From Methylotenera sp. (lineage in GTDB: Bacteria; Pseudomonadota; Gammaproteobacteria; Burkholderiales; Methylophilaceae): a DNA stretch of 35,903 nucleotides. This document shows positions 1 through 8,344 of this stretch, in pieces. The notes under the pieces are model-generated. The model did not search any database, was not told where the DNA came from, and saw nothing but the letters and a program-made list of their open reading frames with translations. Within the stretch, counting starts at the first letter, position 1. The number at the start of each line of letters is the position of its first letter. Location: NCBI GenBank assembly GCA_030652995.1, contig JAUSAG010000037.1, positions 1 through 35,903 on the forward strand, written 5' to 3'. The position numbers were made by a program, and so were the translations under genes.

Positions 1-74
1 TTATATTTACAGTAAGCAAAGGATAACTTCGTCATCCGCGCTATTCATCTCCGCCGTATCAGGAAAACTGATAA

Positions 75-105
75 GAACTTTCATCTAGCTCAGCTAGTGA
101 AGTTC
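75..105. repeat. Imperfect inverted repeat / hairpin in the left intergenic region
   Basis: The sequence reads GAACT, TCA and CTAG on the left arm and CTAG, TGA and AGTTC on the right, around a CTCAG loop. Two unpaired T residues sit on the left arm. No T-run follows on either strand, so it is not a standard intrinsic terminator. The rest of 1-285 shows no convincing gene. Confidence 0.4.
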
Positions 106-285
106 TAAAACGGCAAAGATTTCCGCGCAATAAGTGTTAAATTGAGCATAAGATTAAAATCATGCCCAAATTTTAACATAGCACGCTTAAGTCTAATGAC
201 AATTCATGCGAGATTATCGCCTATAGAAAAACCTCGTCATACCAATCAATACAGGCTTAGAGCTTAAACGCTAAGGAAAATTATC

Positions 286-1221
286 CTAAGGTGAATTTTT
301 ATAGCTAGGTCCAAAAAACTCCATCATCATAAAGTCTTCTAACCCTGCGTTATCTTCTGGGCGTGCGGACTGCACTATTGAACGCCCAAGCCGGTGTGAT
401 TCCCAATTAAAATCCCCTTGGTAATGCTCGCGTATTAAAGCAATCATGCGTTTAATCATAAGTAGCCTGATGTCTTGACCACTTTTAGCTTCCACCTCGA
501 AGAACTGAGTCTTGGAATTACTATAATTACTTGTCCAACCACGAAATGCAAAAGTAGCGCTTCGCGAAGTTAAGCTGGTAATTTCAAAAATTCCGTTAGT
601 ACCCGTTTGAAAATTACGCTTAATGCGCTCTTCTCTAACTTGTTCCTCACTCGGGCCTTGTTCACGTGCCACTGCCGCTGCGTTCTGCTGTGCAGCATTG
701 GTTTCCGCAGCATTTCGTCGTGCTTGCGTTGCCTTTACAAACGATTGCATATCTGGAAAATCTTCGGGCCGTAGCTCTTTTAATAAAGGCTCTTTAGCTA
801 AACGAGGGTTTAATTCTGGCTGTGGTTTAACCTGCTCTTCAGGTATAGTAAATGATGGCTTTTCAGTTTTAATTATTTTTGGTGTTGGTTTTTGCGCCAT
901 AATTTTGGGTTTGGTAACAGCAGGTGATGGAGTTTCCACTGGGGCTTGCGCGACGATTGTTGCTGCTGGTTTAGGCGGAGCTAAACTCACTTCCATGGCA
1001 CGAGGCAATGTAGCGGAAGCATCATCTAATTCAACTTTCGGCAAAGCAACAAACAAGATCAATACGTGTAGAATTAATGAAAAAACAATCGCAATTAAGG
1101 TGTTGCGACTCATGTTAATCCGAATAAATCGATCACCATGCACTGACTTCAAAGCTTTTCCTGACAAAAATCCGTCAAAATTTTCTGCTAAGGGATGCGT
1201 ATTGGCTGGATCTGTTTGCAT
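286..1221 (-). CDS. TonB-like single-pass membrane protein, proline-rich (function unassigned)
   Basis: 311 aa. After about 38 cytoplasmic residues there is one hydrophobic segment (about residues 40-60). A long Pro/Lys/Ala-rich stretch with PKP, KPTPK and PQPE runs follows (about 80-145), then an Ala/Gln-rich helical part and a compact C-terminal domain of about 100 residues. The topology (N-in anchor, extended periplasmic spacer, small terminal domain) is that of TonB/TolA-type proteins, but the C-terminal sequence is not one I recognise as TonB_C. The gene starts six bases after the hrpA stop on the same strand, so the two are probably co-transcribed. The start is an ATG. The role is unknown; an envelope-spanning link or a TonB-like energy transducer is a guess. 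Confidence 0.7.
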   Translation of the reverse strand: MQTDPANTHPLAENFDGFLSGKALKSVHGDRFIRINMSRNTLIAIVFSLILHVLILFVALPKVELDDASATLPRAMEVSLAPPKPAATIVAQAPVETPSPAVTKPKIMAQKPTPKIIKTEKPSFTIPEEQVKPQPELNPRLAKEPLLKELRPEDFPDMQSFVKATQARRNAAETNAAQQNAAAVAREQGPSEEQVREERIKRNFQTGTNGIFEITSLTSRSATFAFRGWTSNYSNSKTQFFEVEAKSGQDIRLLMIKRMIALIREHYQGDFNWESHRLGRSIVQSARPEDNAGLEDFMMMEFFGPSYKNSP

Positions 1222-1227
1222 AAAAAG

Positions 1228-4200
1228 TTAAAGCCGCATATCAGCCCAGGTTTTTTCTAAGCGCTTAATCGAAATTGGAAACGGCGTTTTAAGTTCCTGT
1301 GCAAACAGCGACACGCGTAGTTCTTCAATTAACCATCTAAAATCCTGCAAACCTGGTGGGATATCTAAATGTGCTGAATTTAAGGCGTTAATTTTATCTT
1401 GCCACTTTTGCCAAATCAAACCCACGCTGGCTGCATTTTTACCATCGCGGTCTGGGTTAGCCGGCTGTTTTTCTATACGTAAACGCAAAGCTTTCAAGTA
1501 ACGCGGAATATGCTGCAATTGCTCCCACGGCGTTTGGCTAAAGCAACCTTTATACACCAGCAAGCTTACTTGCTGATCTAAATCACGCTTTAACCTGTTT
1601 ACAGTGGCGGCCATCTGGCTTTGCTTTTGTGTCAGCAATTGATATTCACTTGCAATTGCCTGCGCCTGCCTTGCAATCGCCTCCGTCACCGCTGGCAAGC
1701 GTGTTCTGGCACGCTGCTTTAACTTCATAAAGTCGGCATTGGTACGCGGCAAGTCATCCTCACCAATAAACGCACGGTCAGCAATGGCGCGTATTATGTC
1801 TTCGCGTAAATCATCGGACGGGATAATGTTGCGTAGCACCAGCGCGTATTGGTTAAAGTTAGGCAAGCTTTTCTCAAGCTGCTTCATTTGTTCTTTTAGT
1901 TCGAATCGCATTAAGCGGCAGACACCTTTACGATGACTTAATTCCGCCTCGCGTTTGGTATCAAACAATTTTACTGAAATGCTGTCATCAGCATCTTCTA
2001 AGGCTGGGTAACCTGTCACTTTCAAACCATCGCGTTCAAAGCTCAATGTCTGCGGCAAGTCGCCAAAATCCCATTGTTTTAGACCAGTTTTTTCAAAATC
2101 GGGTGAAGTATTTCTAAAAGTTAGTTGCGCTGCTGAACCAAGTTGTTTTTTGAGTAAATTCCAATCACGCCCCATCGCCAGCTCGCGCCCGGCATCATCT
2201 ACCACACTAAAGTTCATTAAATGGTGAGCTGGTATCTCGCTTAGGTTCCAGTCTTCTTTACTGATTTTTAACGTGGTTTTTTGTTGAATATAAGCGGCGA
2301 GCGTTTCAAGTAATGGTGTAGAAAATTGATTGCCAACAGCCTCTAAAAACCCAGTCACAAACTCCGGCACTGGCACACAAACACGGCGGAATGCCTTAGG
2401 TAGCGCTTTGATGAGGTAAGTCAGCTTTTCGCGCAACATACCTGGTACCAACCATTCCGTTTGCACCAAATTAAGCTGATTTAATAAAGCCAGCGGAATG
2501 GTTGCCGTTACGCCATCTAAAATATGACCTGGTTCAAAACGATACTTAAGATTGGTTTCAACGCCATCCATTACAATTTTTTCAGGAAACTGCACCGCAG
2601 TAATTGCATCGGCCCCATGACGCATCAAATCGTCACGTGTTAAATATAGCAACTTAGCATTGGTTTTTTCAGCCTCAGTACGCCAATGCTCAAAACTCGC
2701 CGCATTAAAAATATCCGCAGGAATTTTCGCGTCATAAAACGCGAATAATTGGTGCTCGTCTATCAGTACATCTTGGCGACGTGCCTTATGTTCCAACTCC
2801 TCAACTTCGGCAATTAAGCGTTCATTAGCGGTAAAAAATGCTGCTTTAGTATCAAACTCACCGTTTGCCAGCGCTTCACGTATAAAAATCTCACGCGATT
2901 CCGTTGGGTTAATTGGTCCATAATTCACGCGGCGCTTAGGTATAATAGTGAGTCCGTACAAACTCACACGCTCCCACGCGTTGACCATGCCCATTTTTCT
3001 ATCCCAGCGTGGGTCGGTATAATTACTTTCGGTTAATCCTCTTGCCAGCGGCTCAATCCAGTCCGGCTCGATTTTAGCCACACAGCGTGCATATAACTTT
3101 GTGGTATCCATCAACTCAGCCGCCATCACCCACTTTGGTCGAGATTTTTTTAACGTAGAGCCAGGTGCCACATGAAAACGAATGCCGCGCGCGCCTGCAT
3201 AAGACTCGCTCTCACCATCTTTAAAACCAATATTGCCAAGCAACCCAGCCAATAAAGCCTTATGAATCTGCTCAAAATTCGCTTCTTTTTCGTTAAGCTT
3301 AAATTCCATGTCTGAGATAATTTCCAACAACTGCCCATGTAGCTCACGCCACTCTTTTAGGCGTAAAAATGACAAGAAATTCGTGTGGCATTGATTGAGT
3401 AAGTCTTTGTTCGACTTTTTAGTCTTTAAGGCATTATCAAAGAAATCCCACAGTTTGAGGTAACCCATAAAGTCCGAGCCTTCGCCTGCAAACTTAGCGT
3501 GCGCATTATCAGCCGCTTCACGCTTATCCATTGGTCGCTCGCGCGGGTCTTGCATACTCAACACACTGGTAATAATGAGCACTTCTTTTAAGCAATGCTC
3601 ACGTCTTGCCGCCAAAATCATGCGCCCTACGCGCGGGTCTAATGGTAACTTAGCCAGTTGCAAACCCGTTTCGGTAATCTGGCGGCGCGCATCCACCGCG
3701 CCCAGCTCTTGCAGTTGCTGATACCCATCTGCAATTAACCGTGACGACGGCGCTTCAATAAACGGGAACTCCGTCACATCGCCTAAACGTAGCGCTGCCA
3801 TGCGCAAAATCACACTGGCGAGTGAGCTGCGCAAAATTTCCGGCTCGGTAAATTCCGGCCTGCCGTAAAAGTCTTGTTCTGAGTACAATCGCACGCAAGT
3901 GCCGTTAGAAACCCGACCGCAACGCCCTGCCCGCTGCTTTGCCGCCGCCTGACTGATTTTTTCTATCTGTAACTGCTCAACCTTGGCGCGTGGGCTATAA
4001 CGATTCATCCGCGCCAAACCAGCATCAATCACGTACTTAATGCCAGGTACGGTGAGTGAAGTTTCAGCAACGTTGGTGGCCAACACAATACGCCTGGTAC
4101 TGTGGCTTTTAAAAATCTTTTGTTGGTCTTCAATACTCAAACGCGCAAACAAAGGCAGCACTTCAATATGCTTCAACTTGGTGGAGCGCCCTTGGTATTT

Positions 4201-5298
4201 GCGTAAATGGTCTGCCACATCACGAATTTCACGCTCGCCGGGCAGGAAAACTAAAATATCGCCATCGCCTAATCTGAGCAAATCATCTGCCGCATCTAAA
4301 ATAGCTTCTTCTATCGCTTCTTCTTCGTCATCTTCTTCCAGCCAGCGTGCTTCAGTTTTGGCTTTACGCGCCATATCAAAGATAGTGTCATCATCAGCAT
4401 CAAACTGTGCGTTCTCAGCCTCAGCAATCTCCCGCGCCCGAAAACCCGCTGCGCCCAGTGGTCGGTATCGAATTTCAACTGGGTAAGTACGGCCGGAAAC
4501 CTCAATCACTGGGGCGCCATTGAAATGCTGCGAAAACCGATTGGCATCAATCGTGGCTGAAGTCACGATGATTTTTAAATCCGGACGCTTGGGCAACAAC
4601 TGCTTTAAATAACCTAACAAAAAATCAATGTTCAGGCTGCGCTCATGCGCCTCATCAATAATAATGGTGTCGTAAGTATTAAGAAATTTATCGCCTTGCG
4701 TTTCAGCCAGCAAGATACCGTCTGTCATCAGCTTGATATAGCTGGACTCTGATAACTTATCGTTAAACCGTACTTTGTAGCCCACGGCTTCACCTAGCGG
4801 CGAGTTAAGCTCCTGCGCAATTCGGGATGCCACAGAACGGGCCGCGATACGACGTGGTTGTGTATGCCCGATTAAACCAGAAACACCACGGCCGAGTTCC
4901 AGACAAATTTTTGGTAACTGCGTTGTTTTACCCGAACCAGTTTCACCGCACACAATCACCACCTGGTTTTTGCTAATGGCGGCAGAAATTTCATCTTTCT
5001 TGCTACTGACGGGTAGCTCTAACGGGTATTCTGGTTTGGGTAAGTTGGTAAGGCGCGCTTGATACTTAGCTTGTGACCTGCTGATTTTTTGTGCAATCTC
5101 ACTCAGCAAACGTTGCGATTTTTGTGCTGACTTGTCATCTGTCGATAGCGGCAACGCTTTTACATCTCGCGACTTTATTAAGTCCGAGACATCACGCCAT
5201 TTCCGCCGCAGTGCATGGCGATCTGCCAGCATGCAAGTTTTTAATGAAGTTTCTAAATGGGAAAGATTCAAAAGTTTTGATGTAAAATTTAAAGGCAA
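1228..5298 (-). CDS. hrpA: ATP-dependent RNA helicase HrpA (DEAH box)
   Basis: About 1356 aa, close to E. coli HrpA (1300 aa). Motif I GETGSGKTT lies at about 118-126, the DEAH motif at about 215-218, the SAT motif near 246 and motif VI QRAGRCGR near 456. Winged-helix, HA2 and OB regions and the long C-terminal region typical of HrpA follow. HrpA is a 3'-5' RNA helicase linked to rescue of stalled ribosomes and mRNA processing (known for the family). An acidic insertion (EEDDEEEAIEEA, about residue 320) lies between the two RecA lobes and is absent from the E. coli protein. The furthest upstream start is TTG at 5298 with no clear ribosome-binding site; an internal TTG or ATG may be used. It lies 32 bases after tRNA-Lys on the same strand and is followed directly by the TonB-like gene. 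Confidence 0.96.
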   Translation of the reverse strand: MPLNFTSKLLNLSHLETSLKTCMLADRHALRRKWRDVSDLIKSRDVKALPLSTDDKSAQKSQRLLSEIAQKISRSQAKYQARLTNLPKPEYPLELPVSSKKDEISAAISKNQVVIVCGETGSGKTTQLPKICLELGRGVSGLIGHTQPRRIAARSVASRIAQELNSPLGEAVGYKVRFNDKLSESSYIKLMTDGILLAETQGDKFLNTYDTIIIDEAHERSLNIDFLLGYLKQLLPKRPDLKIIVTSATIDANRFSQHFNGAPVIEVSGRTYPVEIRYRPLGAAGFRAREIAEAENAQFDADDDTIFDMARKAKTEARWLEEDDEEEAIEEAILDAADDLLRLGDGDILVFLPGEREIRDVADHLRKYQGRSTKLKHIEVLPLFARLSIEDQQKIFKSHSTRRIVLATNVAETSLTVPGIKYVIDAGLARMNRYSPRAKVEQLQIEKISQAAAKQRAGRCGRVSNGTCVRLYSEQDFYGRPEFTEPEILRSSLASVILRMAALRLGDVTEFPFIEAPSSRLIADGYQQLQELGAVDARRQITETGLQLAKLPLDPRVGRMILAARREHCLKEVLIITSVLSMQDPRERPMDKREAADNAHAKFAGEGSDFMGYLKLWDFFDNALKTKKSNKDLLNQCHTNFLSFLRLKEWRELHGQLLEIISDMEFKLNEKEANFEQIHKALLAGLLGNIGFKDGESESYAGARGIRFHVAPGSTLKKSRPKWVMAAELMDTTKLYARCVAKIEPDWIEPLARGLTESNYTDPRWDRKMGMVNAWERVSLYGLTIIPKRRVNYGPINPTESREIFIREALANGEFDTKAAFFTANERLIAEVEELEHKARRQDVLIDEHQLFAFYDAKIPADIFNAASFEHWRTEAEKTNAKLLYLTRDDLMRHGADAITAVQFPEKIVMDGVETNLKYRFEPGHILDGVTATIPLALLNQLNLVQTEWLVPGMLREKLTYLIKALPKAFRRVCVPVPEFVTGFLEAVGNQFSTPLLETLAAYIQQKTTLKISKEDWNLSEIPAHHLMNFSVVDDAGRELAMGRDWNLLKKQLGSAAQLTFRNTSPDFEKTGLKQWDFGDLPQTLSFERDGLKVTGYPALEDADDSISVKLFDTKREAELSHRKGVCRLMRFELKEQMKQLEKSLPNFNQYALVLRNIIPSDDLREDIIRAIADRAFIGEDDLPRTNADFMKLKQRARTRLPAVTEAIARQAQAIASEYQLLTQKQSQMAATVNRLKRDLDQQVSLLVYKGCFSQTPWEQLQHIPRYLKALRLRIEKQPANPDRDGKNAASVGLIWQKWQDKINALNSAHLDIPPGLQDFRWLIEELRVSLFAQELKTPFPISIKRLEKTWADMRL

Positions 5299-5330
5299 TA
5301 ACTATAAGCCATTGATATTGTATGGGTATT

Positions 5331-5406
5331 TGGTAGGAGATGGGGGGTTCGAACCCCCGACAAATGGATTAAGAGTCCACTGCTCTACCAACTGAGCTAA
5401 TCTCCC
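5331..5406 (-). tRNA. tRNA-Lys (anticodon CTT)
   Basis: The reverse complement folds as a full cloverleaf of 76 bases with encoded CCA. The acceptor is GGGAGAT paired with ATCTCCT (first pair G-U), the D arm carries AGCTCAGTTGGTAGAGC, and the T arm is GGGGGTTCGAACCCCC. The anticodon loop is CTCTTAA, giving anticodon CTT (Lys). Confidence 0.97.
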
Positions 5407-5418
5407 TCAAGGGCTTGG

Positions 5419-5447
5419 ATTATCAAGATAAAGTAGCTCAATGTCAA
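5419..5447 (-). promoter_or_regulatory. Sigma-70 promoter of tRNA-Lys
   Basis: On the minus strand, a consensus -35 TTGACA (5442-5447) is separated by exactly 17 bases from -10 GATAAT (5419-5424). The tRNA begins about 12 bases further on, after a C-rich discriminator as is usual for stable-RNA promoters. The -35 overlaps the end of the methyltransferase relic. Confidence 0.75.
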
Positions 5448-5600
5448 ACAGAAATCTTTTTAAATAGCGTGTTTGAATTCAGCTCACGCAAAACGTTATG
5501 TCGGTTAGCTTGTGCGTTTTTAGGTCAAAAATTAGTATATTTGGCAATAATCCAGTTAATTTTATCAAGGGTTCCCCTGTGCACAACACCTCCATGCCAC
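5444..5600 (-). pseudogene. Decayed C-terminus of a Methyltransf_32-type methyltransferase (paralogue of 13423-14253)
   Basis: The minus strand shares the 18-mer GATTATTGCCAAATATAC with the intact methyltransferase gene at 13423-14253. On both sides the alignment continues with substitutions and small indels. The relic reads WIIAKYTNF, a stop, then PKNAQANRHNVLRELN, against LIIAKYTGQPRKNAQ followed by ILHEFN in the intact protein. An in-frame stop interrupts it and the last stop is at 5444-5446. It is downstream of the ligase relic on the same strand, so both probably belonged to one former chromosomal segment. Confidence 0.6.
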
Positions 5601-5752
5601 TATTCATAACGCACCCACAAAAAGCTTGCGAACCTTGGTTTGTTACCCGCTATTTTCTCATGATAGGTATAAGTAACGAGACTGCCAATTTTTGGCGGAT
5701 CTTCGCGTTGCGCATCACTCAAGCCTGACTCAATGTTTAAATTATTGGACAT
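5600..5752 (-). pseudogene. Relic of the C-terminus of an ATP-dependent DNA ligase
   Basis: A 50-codon open stretch ends with TAG. It reads SGLSDAQREDPPKIGSLVTY, then a short spacer, then KPRFASFLWVRYE. This is the end of the OB-fold domain of bacterial ATP-dependent DNA ligases (pattern G-G-SDAQR-PP-IG-VTY-Y...GKPRF-FLR-R). Nothing upstream encodes the adenylation domain with its KxDG lysine. It is therefore a remnant left by deletion. The rest of 5753-5854 holds only a small hairpin (5769-5785, ATAACC / GGTTAT). Confidence 0.7.
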
Positions 5753-5854
5753 GCAAGGCCTGTAATGCATAACCGCTAAGGTTATCTGCTTCTTTTATAT
5801 ATAATTAATAGTCAACAGGCTGTTTGTGATGACTTTCGACCCTTGATTTGTTTT

Positions 5855-6511
5855 CTATGCCAAATTTTTATAAACCAACAATAACATATTTGTATGTGAC
5901 AACTGGTCAGACTTGGTGATATTCATGATGCTTAAATAATCTTGGCTCACATGCGATTGCTCAATCAAACTTGTTGCGTTTTCAAGTTTTTTGCTTAAAG
6001 GTAAATCCTCATTTAGCAACATCAAGCTACTCACAATTTTTTTCTGATCTGAGCTAGCATGATTAGCAAACTCATTAAAACTGATGTACTTTGCTTCATT
6101 TCCATACTGTAATGCCATTTTAATGTCGGTCCAGTCTGTCATAAAACACCCTATTTGATTGGGTACGCATACCATGCCAAAAATAAATAACAATAGCTTT
6201 GAAATTAATCCCTCTTGGTCAGTTGCGTGATCCTCAACTGTTATCCAATGTAAATCATTGAAATGCCTTACTTCTTCTCTATGGCTATTTGTACGGGCAG
6301 ACGTTGTTTTCCATATCCCAACTTTTAACTTTTTAGCGGTGATTACTTCAAAATAAACCTCAGCCATGAGATCAATTTTTTCTGCCTGAATCCATGTGAA
6401 CGCCTCGTTAGAGTACCCATGCATATTTTTTTGCCAAAGCGATTTCACTCTTTCTAAATCTACTTCATCGCATATGAGAGGCTTTTGTTTCGAAATAAAT
6501 TGAATACGCAC
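5855..6511 (-). CDS. Unknown protein with a faint FtsZ C-terminal-domain-like pattern
   Basis: 218 aa, starting with GTG at 6511. A good GGAAGG ribosome-binding site six bases upstream supports that start. I do not recognise the family. Residues about 101-175 have a spacing that recalls the FtsZ stretch around INVDFADVRTVM: ISKLL, then MTDWTDIKMALQYGNEAKY, then an Ala/Ser-rich helix and LMLLNEDLPLSKKLENA where FtsZ has ISSPLLEDIDLSGARG. The GTP-binding tubulin signature (GGGTGTG) is absent, so it cannot be a GTPase of that type. No membrane segment or signal peptide is evident. It is transcribed divergently from the DnaQ-like gene, with a perfect palindrome between them. Confidence 0.6.
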   Translation of the reverse strand: MRIQFISKQKPLICDEVDLERVKSLWQKNMHGYSNEAFTWIQAEKIDLMAEVYFEVITAKKLKVGIWKTTSARTNSHREEVRHFNDLHWITVEDHATDQEGLISKLLLFIFGMVCVPNQIGCFMTDWTDIKMALQYGNEAKYISFNEFANHASSDQKKIVSSLMLLNEDLPLSKKLENATSLIEQSHVSQDYLSIMNITKSDQLSHTNMLLLVYKNLA

Positions 6512-6557
6512 GATAAACCTTCCCTTTATTAATCAACTGCTATTCTAAAAGTTATAT

Positions 6558-6574
6558 GCGACGTATTACGTCGC
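6558..6574. promoter_or_regulatory. Perfect palindrome in a divergent promoter region (candidate operator)
   Basis: GCGACGT-ATT-ACGTCGC is a 7-bp perfect inverted repeat with a 3-base centre, midway between genes transcribed outward in both directions. A TATAGT box lies about 10 bases to its right, toward the 6620 gene. The GCGAC/GTCGC half-site recurs in the inverted repeat at 8345-8373. Confidence 0.45.
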
Positions 6575-6619
6575 TGTTATGCCTATAGTTAAGTTTTTAA
6601 AATACAAGATGAGTAACAA

Positions 6620-7135
6620 ATGCGTAAGGTATACATTGATATTGCAACTACAGGCATGAACCCTGCCCTTGATAGAATTGTAGAAATTGCGGCTATAGAG
6701 GTCATAAATGATAAAACAACAGAAAATGATTTTCGTAGCTACATTAACCCGGATACTTTACATTTATGTCCTGCAGTGGAGGAAGTTAACGGATATGGTC
6801 TTGAGTTTTTAGAAGACAAGCCCCGCTTTAAAGAGATCGCCGAACCATTTGCAAGATTAATACAAGGTGCAGAATTGGTTTGTTTTGGGGCGGGCTTTGA
6901 TCTTGTATTCTTAGAAAATGAATTTGCTCGATTGGGCTTGGCCTCTCTTGATGATCATTACCTTACTCTTTTAGATTTAAGAGTCTTAGCTAAAAGCGTA
7001 TGCCCAAATCAGCGTATTAATTTAGTAATACTATTTAAGCAGTTTGGATTAAATAAAGCGAACAATCATGTGGTGAATAAGTTATCGAACGTTCATCAAC
7101 TTGTTCAGTTGCATCAAGCATTACTGAGTTTATAA
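6620..7135 (+). CDS. DnaQ-like (DEDDh fold) protein, probably catalytically inactive
   Basis: 171 aa, collinear over its whole length with the exonuclease domain of the DNA polymerase III epsilon subunit. It has the same order of blocks, such as VEIAAIEVIN, FLEDKPRF, AELVCFGAGFDLVFLENEF and CPNQRINL. The catalytic set is damaged. ExoI reads D7-I-A9-TTG where DTETTG is expected (Glu to Ala). ExoII keeps D94 but has lost the HN before it. ExoIII keeps H150 but has Leu at the Asp position. In active DEDDh enzymes these acidic residues bind two metal ions, so this is probably a dead exonuclease kept for binding or as a decoy. It is not the housekeeping dnaQ. A weak GATGAG ribosome-binding site precedes the ATG. 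Confidence 0.8.
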   Translation: MRKVYIDIATTGMNPALDRIVEIAAIEVINDKTTENDFRSYINPDTLHLCPAVEEVNGYGLEFLEDKPRFKEIAEPFARLIQGAELVCFGAGFDLVFLENEFARLGLASLDDHYLTLLDLRVLAKSVCPNQRINLVILFKQFGLNKANNHVVNKLSNVHQLVQLHQALLSL

Positions 7136-7232
7136 TCACTCGCCATGCTAGGTTGTTATAATGCCCAGAGCAATTTTGAATGAGCGTTTGCATGTGCGCG
7201 AGCACTAATTATTTAGATGGAAATGATGACCT

Positions 7233-8234
7233 ATGTCTGGTGTAAATGAAACGCTACTGAGACAGTGGGAGATGCTGAGGCAAATTCCACGTTACCCAGG
7301 AAAGATATCGGCTCGTGAGCTAAAAGATAAACTCGAGCTTGATCAGTTTAAAGTAAGCAAGCGAACTGTAGAACGAGATTTACAGGAGTTGTCGTTAAAA
7401 TTCCCGCTTACCTTAGATGACCGAGACAAACCTTACGGCTGGAGTTGGCAGAAAGACGCTGCGGCTTTTGACTTGCCGGGTTTGGGGCATCATGAAGCAC
7501 TTATGCTCAAGCTGGTTCAGGCACATCTGAAAAATATGCTGCCTGCATCAACGCTTGAAGTAATGACGCCGTATTTTAGCAGTGCTGAAAAACGATTGAA
7601 GTCGATGACTTCGGATAACAAGGTTTCATCTTGGCAGAACAAAGTCCGTTCAGTTGCAGCTACACAACCGTTGCTTGCCCCGTTAATCAATGAAGCCGTG
7701 CAGACTAAGGTCACACAGGCTTTATTGTTAGACCGTCAGCTAAAAATCACTTACCACGCCAGAGGTAGGGAGGCTAACCAATACAGAATCCATCCATTAG
7801 CACTGATACAGCGTGGCGCAATCACTTATTTATTTGTACGCATCAATGATTTTGAAGATACTCGCTTATTGTCATTACATCGCATTCAGGAAGCAGAAAT
7901 ACTTCATGAAAGTGTTATTAAGCCTGAAAGCTTCAACATTGATGCTGAAATCTCAAGTGGAAGAATGGGCTATGGTGAAGGTAAATCATTAAAGCTGGTC
8001 GCTAAGTTCACTCCAGAAGCCGGTGACCACCTTTATGAAACGCCGCTAAGCCTAGATCAAACCATCGTAAAAGAAGATGATGCACTAATGGTTACGGCCA
8101 CCGTCGCAGACACACCGCAACTGGTTTGGTGGCTACTTGGCTTTGGAGGCGGCGTAGAAGTGTTAGCGCCTGTAACGCTGAGAAGTGAGATTGCAGAAAC
8201 ACTTTCTAAGGCGGCCAAAAAATACCTATTTTAA
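7233..8234 (+). CDS. WYL-domain transcriptional regulator (HTH-WYL)
   Basis: 333 aa. Residues 1-75 form an N-terminal winged helix-turn-helix with ISARELKDKL and VSKRTVERDLQEL. A linker follows, then a WYL domain at about 160-230 (LKITYHARG, YRIHPLALIQRGAITYLFVR, LLSLHRI), then a C-terminal extension (WCX-like) ending near KAAKKYLF. WYL domains bind nucleic acid or nucleotide ligands. HTH-WYL proteins often control phage-defence and DNA-damage genes (for example BrxR and CapW). It stands alone behind its own -10 TATAAT (7157-7162). Its neighbours are nuclease-type accessory genes, so a role as local repressor is plausible but inferred. Confidence 0.9.
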   Translation: MSGVNETLLRQWEMLRQIPRYPGKISARELKDKLELDQFKVSKRTVERDLQELSLKFPLTLDDRDKPYGWSWQKDAAAFDLPGLGHHEALMLKLVQAHLKNMLPASTLEVMTPYFSSAEKRLKSMTSDNKVSSWQNKVRSVAATQPLLAPLINEAVQTKVTQALLLDRQLKITYHARGREANQYRIHPLALIQRGAITYLFVRINDFEDTRLLSLHRIQEAEILHESVIKPESFNIDAEISSGRMGYGEGKSLKLVAKFTPEAGDHLYETPLSLDQTIVKEDDALMVTATVADTPQLVWWLLGFGGGVEVLAPVTLRSEIAETLSKAAKKYLF

Positions 8235-8344
8235 TGTTATTTCTGCCTGTGTAAGCCTAGGTTAACCCCCCCACAAAAAGAGTATCAAGTAAAAGTAGAA
8301 TAACCGTCATCGGACAGAAAGGCTTTTACATTTAACACGTTGCA

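Noticed and set aside
623-1231. 202-codon open frame on the plus strand opposite the TonB-like gene
   Set aside because: It is antisense to a protein with clear topology and operon position, has no ribosome-binding site and has low-complexity Ala/Ser/Cys composition typical of shadow frames.
5132-5395. Plus-strand frame ending in GGFEPPTNGL across the tRNA-Lys gene
   Set aside because: This peptide is the well-known artefact of translating the complement of a tRNA; it is not a gene.
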